DNA of 64,000 nucleotides from the NCBI GenBank assembly GCA_017792405.1, contig CP051231.1, forward strand, positions 1,550,890-1,614,889, written 5' to 3'. The notes under the pieces were generated by a model. The model worked only from the letters and a program-made list of their open reading frames with translations, did not search any database and was not told the DNA's origin. Within the stretch, counting starts at the first letter, position 1. Every line of letters starts with the position of its first letter. A program made the position numbers and the translations under genes. This document shows positions 26,861 to 34,785 of this stretch, in pieces. The stretch comes from Oceanicola sp. (GTDB lineage Bacteria; Pseudomonadota; Alphaproteobacteria; Rhodobacterales; Rhodobacteraceae).

Positions 26861-27526
26861 ATGCCCCTGACCGACCACCTGAAGCAAATCACCTATGGCG
26901 GGAATGACGGGATCGTCACCACCTTTGCCATCGTCGCCGGATTCGCCGGGGCGGAGGCCGAGGGGGCGGCGGGAATCGGGGCGCTAGCGGTGCTGGTCTT
27001 CGGGCTGGCCAACCTCTTTGCCGATGGGGTCTCGATGGGGCTGGGCGAGTTTCTTTCCACCCGCTCGGCGCGGGCGCTTTACCGGGCGGAGCGGGCGCGG
27101 GTGCTGGCCCGGGCGGACCGGGCGGCGCTGGTGGCGGTGCTGGGGCAGCGGGGCCTTGGCCCGGCGACGGCGGTGCGGGTGGCGGAGGGTTTGGAGGAAA
27201 GCCCGGAGCTGGTGGCCGACCTGCTGGCGGGTGCGGGCGTGGCACTGCCCGACATGCGCAGCGCCCGGCCCGCGGTGGATGGCCTCGTGACCTTTGGCGC
27301 CTTTCTGGCCTTCGGGCTCGTGCCGCTGCTGCCGTTCCTCCTCGCGGGGCCGGAGGCGGGCAGCGCGGCTGCTTCGGCGGTTGCGAGCCTCGGGGCCCTG
27401 CTGGCGCTCGGGCTGCTCCGGGCGCGGGCGACGGGTGAGCGGGTGGCACGCGCGCTGGCGGAGGTGGTGGGCGTGGGGGCGCTTTGCGGGCTGGTGGCCT
27501 TTGCCGTGGGGGCCTTGGTGGGCTGA
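26861..27526 (+). CDS. VIT1/CCC1-family membrane transporter (iron/manganese)
   Basis: A 221-residue integral membrane protein of the vacuolar iron transporter family. The N-terminus has the signature LKQITYGGNDGIVTTFAIVAGFAGA, followed by FGLANLFADGVSMGLGEFLSTRS. Later helices are VTFGAFLAFGLVPLLPFLLAG, ASAVASLGALLALGL and GVGALCGLVAFAVGALVG. The cytosolic loop between helices 2 and 3 is shorter than in plant VIT1. Export of ferrous iron or manganese is inferred. It is divergent from oxyR, which suggests a peroxide/iron link. Confidence 0.88.
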   Translation: MPLTDHLKQITYGGNDGIVTTFAIVAGFAGAEAEGAAGIGALAVLVFGLANLFADGVSMGLGEFLSTRSARALYRAERARVLARADRAALVAVLGQRGLGPATAVRVAEGLEESPELVADLLAGAGVALPDMRSARPAVDGLVTFGAFLAFGLVPLLPFLLAGPEAGSAAASAVASLGALLALGLLRARATGERVARALAEVVGVGALCGLVAFAVGALVG

Positions 27527-27540
27527 CGACTACCCGGACA

Positions 27541-27650
27541 AAGAAAAAACCCGCGCGGGGATTACCCCGCCCCGGACCAAGAAAAAACCGCGCGGGGACC
27601 ACCCCGCCCCGGACCAACAAAAAACCCGCGCGGGGATAACCCCGCGCGGG
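27541..27650 (-). terminator. Three tandem hairpin units with A/T tracts (terminator array)
   Basis: Three consecutive ~36-base units, each an A-rich tract followed by a C/G hairpin. The unit nearest the minus-strand gene is perfect: CCCGCGCGGGG-ATAA-CCCCGCGCGGG (27625-27650). In the minus-strand transcript it is followed by TTTTTTG, a classic terminator for the DUF6456 gene. The two others (near 27549-27576 and 27587-27612) are imperfect copies (CCCGCCCCGG arms). Confidence 0.8.
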
Positions 27651-27685
27651 CTCCAGCAGAGGAGACTGCTCACCTCAATCCTGCG

Positions 27686-28894
27686 TCAGCCGATCATATG
27701 CGCCTCCGGCCCGTAGGCCTCTTCGTAGTGCCGCTTCAGCCGTTGGAGCGCGATGCGCAGCACGATCTTGCCGGAGCGGGCCGACCAGCCCATGCGCTTT
27801 TCGGTGGCTTCCAACCCTTCGAGAAAGCAGCAGCAGCGCAGCACCATGTCACCCAATCCGGGGCCAAGATCGCGCAGCGCCTCGGCCACGCGGGCACGGC
27901 TGGCGGCGGGGCCGTTGGCCGGGCCCTTGCCCGCCTCAAACCGGCCCCGGGTGCCGCCGGTCAGGAAGTTGTCCCAGTTCTGGGCCACGCGCGGGCCCAT
28001 CTGCGCCATCTCGAAATCTTCGCGCAGGCGCTCGGCGGCGGCGACCAGATCGGCACCGAGGAAGGGTTTGCCATCCTTCTCGCGGCGGCGGGCCAGCGCC
28101 GTGACCGGGCTTTCTGCGCGGTTGTAGCGGATCTTGCGGGGCTTATCCTCGCCCGCGTCGGCCTCTTCGATATCGGCGTGCTGCCATGTGAAGGGGGTCA
28201 TCCCCTCGGCAAAGCCGCCTGCCCCGCCCTCGGTTTCGGCCAGCATCCGCTTGAGCGCGGCGCGGCCTGCGGCGGTGATGGTGTAGCTGGCGACCCGGCC
28301 GGGCTTGCGCAGGGCGATCCACTCCTTGAGGGCAAAGGCTTGCGCCACCTCGCGGTCGACCACGGCGGTGCGGGTCGAGCGCCCATCGGCAAGGCTGCGG
28401 ACCACGGCGGCCTTTTCAAGATCGGCGGCCACGGCCAGCACCGCGCCCGATTCCGACAGGCGGCGGAGGATGCGGCGGCCCTCACGGGCGACGGTGGCTT
28501 CATCACAGATCTTGCGGTCGGGGGTGAAATGGCGGCTCATGCTCAGCGTCTCCTTGGCGGCCCGGGGCTTGCCCGCGGCCTCACACAGGTTGAAATGCAC
28601 CTGCCCGAGACTGGCGAGAGCCTCATCGACAAGCGGATCGTCACGACGCTGTTCAAATCGCCTTATCTGCCTGAGAATCGTGGAGGCATGGACCCCCTCC
28701 GACCGCGCCAGCCCCCGAATGGAGAGCCCCGCCTCGGTGTGTTTCAGGTAGTGCAATGCGCTTCTGGGCACCCATTGTGGCACCGCTGCGGAGTCCTCCA
28801 GGTCTCCGATAATCCCGGTCATCCTCGCCGTCCCCTTCGATGTGCCCCTTGTGATCTTTTGTGGGGCAATCTCTGATGTATCAGTCTCCAGCAT
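27686..28894 (-). CDS. DUF6456-type putative DNA-binding protein
   Basis: A 402-residue soluble protein. The N-terminal third contains a helix-turn-helix resembling resolvase/Hin types (GLSIRGLARSEGVHASTILRQIRRFEQRRDDP). A winged-helix-like middle (SGAVLAVAADLEKAAVV...VASYTITAAGRAALKRML) follows. A C-terminal domain has GKPFLGADLVAAAERLREDFEMAQMGPRVAQNWDNFL and LRCCCFLEGLEATEKRMGWSARSGKIVLRIALQRL. I assign it to the DUF6456 family seen in Rhodobacterales, from memory and without a search. The start could be ATG 28894 or ATG 28822. A CtrA-like site lies just upstream. Confidence 0.75.
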   Translation of the reverse strand: MLETDTSEIAPQKITRGTSKGTARMTGIIGDLEDSAAVPQWVPRSALHYLKHTEAGLSIRGLARSEGVHASTILRQIRRFEQRRDDPLVDEALASLGQVHFNLCEAAGKPRAAKETLSMSRHFTPDRKICDEATVAREGRRILRRLSESGAVLAVAADLEKAAVVRSLADGRSTRTAVVDREVAQAFALKEWIALRKPGRVASYTITAAGRAALKRMLAETEGGAGGFAEGMTPFTWQHADIEEADAGEDKPRKIRYNRAESPVTALARRREKDGKPFLGADLVAAAERLREDFEMAQMGPRVAQNWDNFLTGGTRGRFEAGKGPANGPAASRARVAEALRDLGPGLGDMVLRCCCFLEGLEATEKRMGWSARSGKIVLRIALQRLKRHYEEAYGPEAHMIG

Positions 28895-28916
28895 ATACAA
28901 CCTAGAGGCGAATTGG

Positions 28917-28931
28917 TTACTCAGAAGTTAA
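28917..28931. promoter_or_regulatory. Possible CtrA-type site (TTAC-N7-TTAA)
   Basis: The sequence TTAC-TCAGAAG-TTAA matches the CtrA consensus TTAA-N7-TTAA with one mismatch. It lies about 25 bases upstream of the DUF6456 gene start and in the intergenic region shared with the divergent DUF6477-type gene. Confidence 0.35.
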
Positions 28932-29062
28932 CAATGCGTCGTAAGGCTCAGCTTTGTCTAAAATTTGTGAAAAATTACTGCCGGTGCGTTCGCTCAATCG
29001 CTGATTGCGCAACACCCGCATAGGTTGTGCCACTGTGGCCCCGGCAACTCTGGGAGACCACC

Positions 29063-29395
29063 ATGACAGATCAAACCCCCATTCGCACCCAAGGTCATCA
29101 GGCCCGCAAGACAACCGGCCCGCTCGGCGGGTTGCGCCGGCCCAAGCTGTTGATTCGGGCCGCGCGGCTCGGGCTGGCCGACTATTCCCGCACCCGCGAT
29201 CTGAAGCGGATCATGCGGGTGGCCACCCTGCCCGCCCCCACCCAGGCCGTGCGCGACCTGATCCGCACCGAGGCGGAGATGGAGGAAGGGCGGCAGACCG
29301 GGCTTTCGACCTATTCGGTCATCCGCCACGTGGAGGTGATGATCGCCCTGCTGGCCGAGGCCCGGCTGCTGCCGCAGGAAACCGCCGGGGGGTGA
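29063..29395 (+). CDS. DUF6477-type small basic protein
   Basis: A 110-residue basic protein. Conserved-looking core: GPLGGLRRPKLLIRAARLGLADYSRTRDLKRIM, then a helical segment AVRDLIRTEAEMEEGRQTGLSTYSVIRHVEVMIALLAEARLL. The start ATG at 29063 follows GGGAG. It is divergent from the DUF6456 gene. The family name is given from memory; the function is unknown. Confidence 0.7.
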   Translation: MTDQTPIRTQGHQARKTTGPLGGLRRPKLLIRAARLGLADYSRTRDLKRIMRVATLPAPTQAVRDLIRTEAEMEEGRQTGLSTYSVIRHVEVMIALLAEARLLPQETAGG

Positions 29396-29443
29396 ACGGG
29401 GCTTTGGGGGCCTGAGCGCCCCCGCGCCCGATCTTGTGCCCGA

Positions 29444-30997
29444 TCACGACATGGAGTCGGGCAGCACCTCTTTGCGCTTGGCCACGAAGGCCTCCAGCTC
29501 TTCGCGGATGCCTTCGTCGAGCGCCGGGGCCTGATAGGCGCCAAGCAGCTTATGCACCCGGTCGGCGGCCAGCGTCGCGGTATCGCGCGCGCCTTCCTCT
29601 TCCCATGTCTCGAAGGGCTTGTAGTCCAGAACTTCAGACTTCCAGAAGGCGGTTTGATAGTTGGCCTGGGTGTGGGCGCAGCCAAGGTAGTGGCCGCCGG
29701 GGCCGACCTCGCGCAGGGCGTCCATCGCCTGACCGTTCTCATCGACCGGAACGGGCGCCGCGAGGCGGTGCAGGATGCCGAGTTGATCGGCGTCCATCAC
29801 GAATTTCTCGTAGGACGAAACAAGGCCGCCCTCGAGCCAGCCGCAGGCGTGCAGCATGAAGTTGACGCCGGAGAGCAGGCCCATGTTCAGCGAGTTCGCG
29901 GTTTCATAAGCGGCCTGCGCATCGGGCAGCTTGGAGCCGTTGAACGAGCCGGAGGAACGGAACGGCAGGCCGAGGCGGCGGGCGAGCTGGCCCGCGCCAT
30001 AGGTGACCTGGCTGGCCTCGGGGGTGCCGAAGGTGGGGGCGCCAGAGTTCATGTCGATCGAGGTGACGAAGGCGCCAAAGATCACCGGCGCGCCGGGTTT
30101 TACCAGCTGGCTGTAGGCCACGCCCGCCAGCACCTCGGCCAGCACCTGCGTGAGCGTGCCCGCCACCGAGACCGGTGCCATTGCCCCGCCGACGATGAAG
30201 GGAGAGATGATGCAGGCCTGCCCGGCCTCGGCATAGGCCTCCAGCGCGCCCATCATCACCGAATCGAAGGTGAGCGGTGAGTTGATGTTGATCAGCGAGG
30301 TCATGGCGCAGCGCCCGTTCAGCCCGCCCTCCTCGCCCTTGAACAGGATCTCGGCCATCGCCACCGAATCCACCGCGCGGCTCGGCTCGGTGACCGAGCC
30401 CATGAACGGCTTGTCCGACAGCGTGATGTGGCTCATCAGCATGTCGAGGTGGCGCTTGGCGACCGGAATATCGGTCGGCTCGCAGACCGTTCCGCCCGAG
30501 TGGTGCAGCCACTTGGACATGTAGCCCAGTTTCACGAAGTTGTTGAAATCATCCATCGTGGCGTAGCGGCGGCCGCCCGAATTGTCGCGCACGAAGGGCG
30601 GTCCGTAGACCGGAGCGAGCACGAGGTTCTTGCCGCCGATCTCGACGTTGCGCTCAGGATTGCGGGCGATCTGGGTGAACTGGCCGGGCGCGGTTTCGCA
30701 GAGTTTGCGGGCCAGCCCGCGCGGAATATGCACCCGCTCGCCCTCGACCGTTGCCCCCGCCTCGCGCCAGCGCTCCAGCGCCTTGGGGTTCTCGACAAAG
30801 GCCACGCCGATCTCTTCGAGCACGGTCTCGGCGTTGTGCTCGATGATCTCCAGCGCCTCCTCGTTCAGGATTTCGAGGTTGGGGATGGCACGGGTGATGA
30901 ACTTCGCGGCCTCGATCTTGAACCCGGTGCGCTCCGCCCGGCGCGCGGCTCCGCCGCCACCGCGCCCGCGCCGCCTGCCTGCCGCTGCATCCGTCAT
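29444..30997 (-). CDS. MttB-family (trimethylamine methyltransferase-like) corrinoid methyltransferase without pyrrolysine
   Basis: A 517-residue protein of the MttB superfamily. Members lacking pyrrolysine transfer a methyl group from quaternary amines such as glycine betaine to a corrinoid protein. The frame is continuous: no in-frame amber codon, so this is not the Pyl enzyme. Family blocks visible are NLEILNEEALEIIEHNAETVLEEIGVAF, SGGTVCEPTDIPVAKRHLDML and FGAFVTSIDMNSGAPTFGTPEASQV. The N-terminus is unusually rich in Gly and Arg (residues 7-22), like the tails of two enzymes in the 38-44 kb cluster. The ATG at 30997 is chosen because upstream codons are not family-like. The substrate is not determinable from sequence. 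Confidence 0.88.
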   Translation of the reverse strand: MTDAAAGRRRGRGGGGAARRAERTGFKIEAAKFITRAIPNLEILNEEALEIIEHNAETVLEEIGVAFVENPKALERWREAGATVEGERVHIPRGLARKLCETAPGQFTQIARNPERNVEIGGKNLVLAPVYGPPFVRDNSGGRRYATMDDFNNFVKLGYMSKWLHHSGGTVCEPTDIPVAKRHLDMLMSHITLSDKPFMGSVTEPSRAVDSVAMAEILFKGEEGGLNGRCAMTSLININSPLTFDSVMMGALEAYAEAGQACIISPFIVGGAMAPVSVAGTLTQVLAEVLAGVAYSQLVKPGAPVIFGAFVTSIDMNSGAPTFGTPEASQVTYGAGQLARRLGLPFRSSGSFNGSKLPDAQAAYETANSLNMGLLSGVNFMLHACGWLEGGLVSSYEKFVMDADQLGILHRLAAPVPVDENGQAMDALREVGPGGHYLGCAHTQANYQTAFWKSEVLDYKPFETWEEEGARDTATLAADRVHKLLGAYQAPALDEGIREELEAFVAKRKEVLPDSMS

Positions 30998-31181
30998 ACC
31001 CGAATCCTTTCCCTCAGAAGGGTTGCCTTTGCAGCCTGATAGCGGATGCCGGACGGGCTGCGAGGGCGGATTGCGCCGCCTCGGGGGGAAAAGCGACATG
31101 CCGAGGGCGTGCTGCGACGCGGCTTTGACCGGACGGGGGCAAAGATGCTTGAATGGCAGCCCATCGCGGAGGGAGGCCGCC

Positions 31182-31898
31182 ATGACAGCATCCGCCAGCC
31201 CGGCCCCGGAGAGGGGCGCACGGCGCGGGACCGAGGAGCGGCTCACGCTGACCTCCTCGGAGATCACCGCGCTGGCCCACCTTTACCGCGGCGAGGTGTA
31301 TCGCAGCACGATCTGGCGCACCCGGCTCGACACCACGACCAACTGGGCGGTGGTGACGTTGGGGGTGGCGCTTTCGATCAGCTTTTCTTCGCCCGGTGCC
31401 TCGCCCCTGCCGCTGGTGCTGGTTGGCGTGCTGATCCTTCTGTTCCTGATGCTGGAGGCGCGGCGCTACCGTTACTTCAACGTCTGGCGGGCGCGGGCGC
31501 GGTGGATGGAGACCCATTTTTACGCGCCCATGCTCTATGACGGCGATCTGCACATGGAAGACGAGTGGCAGAAGGTACTGAGCGAGGACTACCTGCGCCC
31601 GCATTATCACGTGAGCTTCTGGGTCGCGCTGGGGCGGCGGATACGGCGGAATTACCTGTGGATTCTGCTGATCCAGAGCCTCGCCTATGCCGGCAAGATT
31701 GTAGTGCACCCCAATGCAATCGAAAGCTGGGAGCAGGCGGTGGTACGGGCCGATGTAGGGCCGTTGCCCGGCGAGGTGGTGATCGGGATCGGGCTGTTCT
31801 ACGTGACCAGCTGGTCGGCCATTGCCTTCTGGAGTTATCGGCACGACGCGGCGCTCGCGCGCAAGCGGGGTAAGAAAAGCTCCAGCTCGATGGGGTGA
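31182..31898 (+). CDS. DUF2270-family membrane protein
   Basis: A 238-residue protein with two N-terminal membrane helices (WAVVTLGVALSISFSS and LPLVLVGVLILLFLMLEARRYRYF) and two further helices near residues 160-175 and 200-215. The motif LEARRYRYFNVWRARARWMETHFYAPML is characteristic of DUF2270. The role is unknown. The start at 31182 follows a GGAGGGAGG sequence. It is divergent from the MttB gene across 184 bases. Confidence 0.82.
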   Translation: MTASASPAPERGARRGTEERLTLTSSEITALAHLYRGEVYRSTIWRTRLDTTTNWAVVTLGVALSISFSSPGASPLPLVLVGVLILLFLMLEARRYRYFNVWRARARWMETHFYAPMLYDGDLHMEDEWQKVLSEDYLRPHYHVSFWVALGRRIRRNYLWILLIQSLAYAGKIVVHPNAIESWEQAVVRADVGPLPGEVVIGIGLFYVTSWSAIAFWSYRHDAALARKRGKKSSSSMG

Positions 31899-31985
31899 GG
31901 CCTGCGTGGGCGCCGGCCCCGAGCGCCCGCTTCCAGCGCTTTGCAGGCTTGCACCCTGCCCCGCTGCGCAATATTGCCTTGCCCC

Positions 31986-33575
31986 ATGAGCACATCCCTT
32001 CCCGAGCGCCACCACGAGCGCCTTCTCATCATCGACTTCGGCTCCCAGGTGACGCAGCTCATCGCGCGGCGGCTGCGCGAGTTGAGCGTTTACTGCGAGA
32101 TCCACCCGTTCAACACGGTGGATGATGCCTTTCTGGCCGAGTTCGCCCCCAAAGCGGTGATCTTCTCTGGCGGCCCGGACTCGGTGACCCGTGAAGGCTC
32201 GCCGCGCCCGCCCTCATCGGTCTATGACCTCGGCGTGCCGATCCTCGGCATCTGCTACGGCCAGCAGGCGATGATGGAAGACCTCGGCGGCAAGGTGCAT
32301 GGCGGCAAGAACACCGGCGGTGGAGGCACCGCCGAGTTCGGCCGGGCGAAGGTGACGCCGTCTGACGCGCGGATCGGCCTGCTCGAAGGCTGGTTCCTCG
32401 ACGGGCCGGAGCAGGTCTGGATGAGCCACGGCGACCACGTGGCCAAGCTGGCGCCGGGCTTCGAGGTCTATGGCACCTCGCCCAACGCGCCCTATGCGAT
32501 CACCGCCGACCTGAGCCGCAATTTCTATGCCGTGCAGTTCCACCCCGAGGTGCACCACACCCCCAACGGCGCCACGCTCTACGAGAATTTCGTGAAGCTG
32601 GCGGGCTTTGCCGGCGATTGGACGATGGGCGCCTACCGCGAGGAGGCCGTGGCCCGCATCCGCGAGCAGGTGGGCGACGCCAAGGTGATCTGCGCGCTCT
32701 CGGGCGGCGTGGATTCTTCGGTGGCAGCCGTGCTGTTGCACGAGGCGATCGGCGAGCAGCTGACCTGCGTGTTTGTCGACCACGGGCTGATGCGCAAGGA
32801 CGAGGCGCAGGAGGTCGTGGGCATGTTCCGCGAGCACTACAACCTGCCGCTGATCCATGCCGATGAGGGCGAGCTGTTTCTGGGTGAACTTGATGGCGTA
32901 AGTGACCCGGAAACAAAGAGAAAGACCATCGGCAAGCTCTTCATCGACGTGTTCCAGAAACACGCCGACGAGATCGAGGGCGTGGAGTTTCTGGCACAGG
33001 GAACGCTATATCCAGATGTGATCGAAAGCGTGTCGTTTTCTGGCGGCCCGTCGGTGACGATCAAGAGCCACCACAACGTGGGCGGCCTGCCCGAGAAGAT
33101 GGGGCTCAAGCTGGTCGAGCCGCTGCGCGAGCTGTTCAAGGACGAGGTTCGCGCCCTTGGCCGCGAACTGGGCCTGCCCGCCAGCTTCATCGGCCGCCAC
33201 CCCTTCCCCGGCCCGGGCCTCGCGATCCGCTGCCCCGGCGAGATCACGCCCGCCAAGCTCGACATCCTGCGCGAGGCGGATGCGGTCTACATCGACCAGA
33301 TCCGCAAGCACGGGCTTTACGACGAGATCTGGCAGGCCTTCGTCGCGATCCTGCCGGTGCGCACGGTGGGGGTGATGGGCGACGGCCGCACCTACGACTA
33401 CGCCTGCGCTCTGCGTGCGGTGACGAGCGTGGATGGGATGACGGCGGATTACTACCCCTTCACCCACGAGTTCCTCGGTGAAACGGCGACCCGGATCATC
33501 AACGAGGTGCCGGGCATCAACCGCGTGACATACGACATCACCTCGAAACCACCGGGGACGATTGAGTGGGAGTGA
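31986..33575 (+). CDS. guaA: GMP synthase (glutamine-hydrolysing)
   Basis: Converts XMP to GMP using glutamine and ATP. The class I glutamine amidotransferase domain has the catalytic Cys C90 in GICYGQQAM and the FHPEVHHT motif. The ATP-pyrophosphatase domain has the P-loop [11 protein letters not shown]. The C-terminal dimerisation domain ends [20 protein letters not shown]. The ATG at 31986 gives 529 residues, the usual size. Confidence 0.97.
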   Translation: MSTSLPERHHERLLIIDFGSQVTQLIARRLRELSVYCEIHPFNTVDDAFLAEFAPKAVIFSGGPDSVTREGSPRPPSSVYDLGVPILGICYGQQAMMEDLGGKVHGGKNTGGGGTAEFGRAKVTPSDARIGLLEGWFLDGPEQVWMSHGDHVAKLAPGFEVYGTSPNAPYAITADLSRNFYAVQFHPEVHHTPNGATLYENFVKLAGFAGDWTMGAYREEAVARIREQVGDAKVICALSGGVDSSVAAVLLHEAIGEQLTCVFVDHGLMRKDEAQEVVGMFREHYNLPLIHADEGELFLGELDGVSDPETKRKTIGKLFIDVFQKHADEIEGVEFLAQGTLYPDVIESVSFSGGPSVTIKSHHNVGGLPEKMGLKLVEPLRELFKDEVRALGRELGLPASFIGRHPFPGPGLAIRCPGEITPAKLDILREADAVYIDQIRKHGLYDEIWQAFVAILPVRTVGVMGDGRTYDYACALRAVTSVDGMTADYYPFTHEFLGETATRIINEVPGINRVTYDITSKPPGTIEWE

Positions 33576-33659
33576 GCGGCACCTACCCCTATCCGCACGA
33601 CCTGATAGGGCCCTGACTGCCAGCACAGCCCGTTGCGCCGACCAGAAAGGGAGCGCGCC

Positions 33660-34772
33660 ATGACCGAAACACTGATCCTGCACGTAGGGCACGGAAAGAC
33701 CGGGACGAGCTACATCCAGTCGGCTCTCGCGGTAAACCAAGAAAGGCTGGCGGCCGCCGGGATCACTTATCCCGCTCATGTGGCCTTCGACAAAGCGATC
33801 AAGGGCCTCACCTCGGCCGGAAACGGGCGCCTGCTGCATCAGCCCGACTTCTCTCTCGACCCTGGCACCACCACCCTGCTCAGCAACGAAGGTCTGTTTA
33901 TGACCCTGTCGCAAGACGACGCCTTTGAGCGGCAGGTTCTGGCGCGAACCGGAGCAGTGCGGGTGATCCTATATACCCGTGACATTCTGGAGATGCTCAT
34001 TTCGTCCTGGGGCCAAGGGATAAAGCGCGGCGGTCGGGTGGAGACATTTGACGAATATGCCAGGCAGTTGAGGGATCCGCATGTCAGGCACTTGCCATGG
34101 TGGATCGAAGCGGCGTCTCGTTACGGATTCGAGCTGACCCTGCGGAACTACTCGCGGCATAAGTCCAACATACTAGAAACCTTCTTTGCCGACGTCATGG
34201 CCGGGCGGGACGGTACCTTTGAGCCGCTGAAGCCGGCTAGCGAACGGGTCAACCGTTCACTTACGGGGCTGGAGTATGAGTTGCAGCGGGTCTTGAACAA
34301 GGTCAACCCGGCCGGCGCGGCGCAAGTGTCGGATGCGATGGTTAATGAGTTGCCCGACGTGAAGAGCCACCGCCCGCGGATCACCGCCGAGACGTATGAG
34401 TTACTGGAGGCTCACTACTGGCCGATCCTCAAGGAAATCAACGCGCATATGCCAGTGGGTGAAGCCTTGGAGTTGGGCGCCGCTGAAGACTTCGTTGCCT
34501 CGGACGGCTTAGACCCGCAATACCACTTTTCGAACCCGCAGCTCGAGGTGACCGCCGCCGCTATCCGCTCCTCGATGCTCGGGCTCACGCTGCAAAAGGA
34601 TGACGTGGATAGGCTGCGCGACACGGCAATGCGGATCGAGCGCAGGGAAGAGTTAGGCCTGGAGGACGGTCTCTTTTTGATGAGACTTGCATTGGCGGCG
34701 CGGCCCAACGGCCCGGCCATCCGCAAGAAGGTGGAAGCCTGGGAGAAGGCGCTGCGTCTCTCGGAAAACTAG
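33660..34772 (+). CDS. Sulfotransferase-like protein
   Basis: A 370-residue protein whose N-terminus ILHVGHGKTGTSYIQSAL resembles the 5'-phosphosulfate-binding loop of PAPS-dependent sulfotransferases (HxGxxKTGT). A later VRVILYTRDILEMLISSWGQ segment resembles the 3'-phosphate-binding strand/helix. The C-terminal third has no recognised motif. Codon choice and base composition look less GC-rich than the neighbours, hinting at acquisition. The acceptor substrate is unknown; surface polysaccharide is one possibility. The ATG at 33660 follows AGAAAGGGAG. Confidence 0.7.
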   Translation: MTETLILHVGHGKTGTSYIQSALAVNQERLAAAGITYPAHVAFDKAIKGLTSAGNGRLLHQPDFSLDPGTTTLLSNEGLFMTLSQDDAFERQVLARTGAVRVILYTRDILEMLISSWGQGIKRGGRVETFDEYARQLRDPHVRHLPWWIEAASRYGFELTLRNYSRHKSNILETFFADVMAGRDGTFEPLKPASERVNRSLTGLEYELQRVLNKVNPAGAAQVSDAMVNELPDVKSHRPRITAETYELLEAHYWPILKEINAHMPVGEALELGAAEDFVASDGLDPQYHFSNPQLEVTAAAIRSSMLGLTLQKDDVDRLRDTAMRIERREELGLEDGLFLMRLALAARPNGPAIRKKVEAWEKALRLSEN

Positions 34773-34785
34773 ACTAGGCCCCTCG

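Noticed and set aside
27541..27650. CRISPR array
   Set aside because: Only three units, spacers are short and similar to each other, and the units form terminator hairpins.
29444..30997. Pyrrolysine-containing trimethylamine methyltransferase
   Set aside because: The frame is uninterrupted with no internal amber codon, so this is a non-pyrrolysine homologue.
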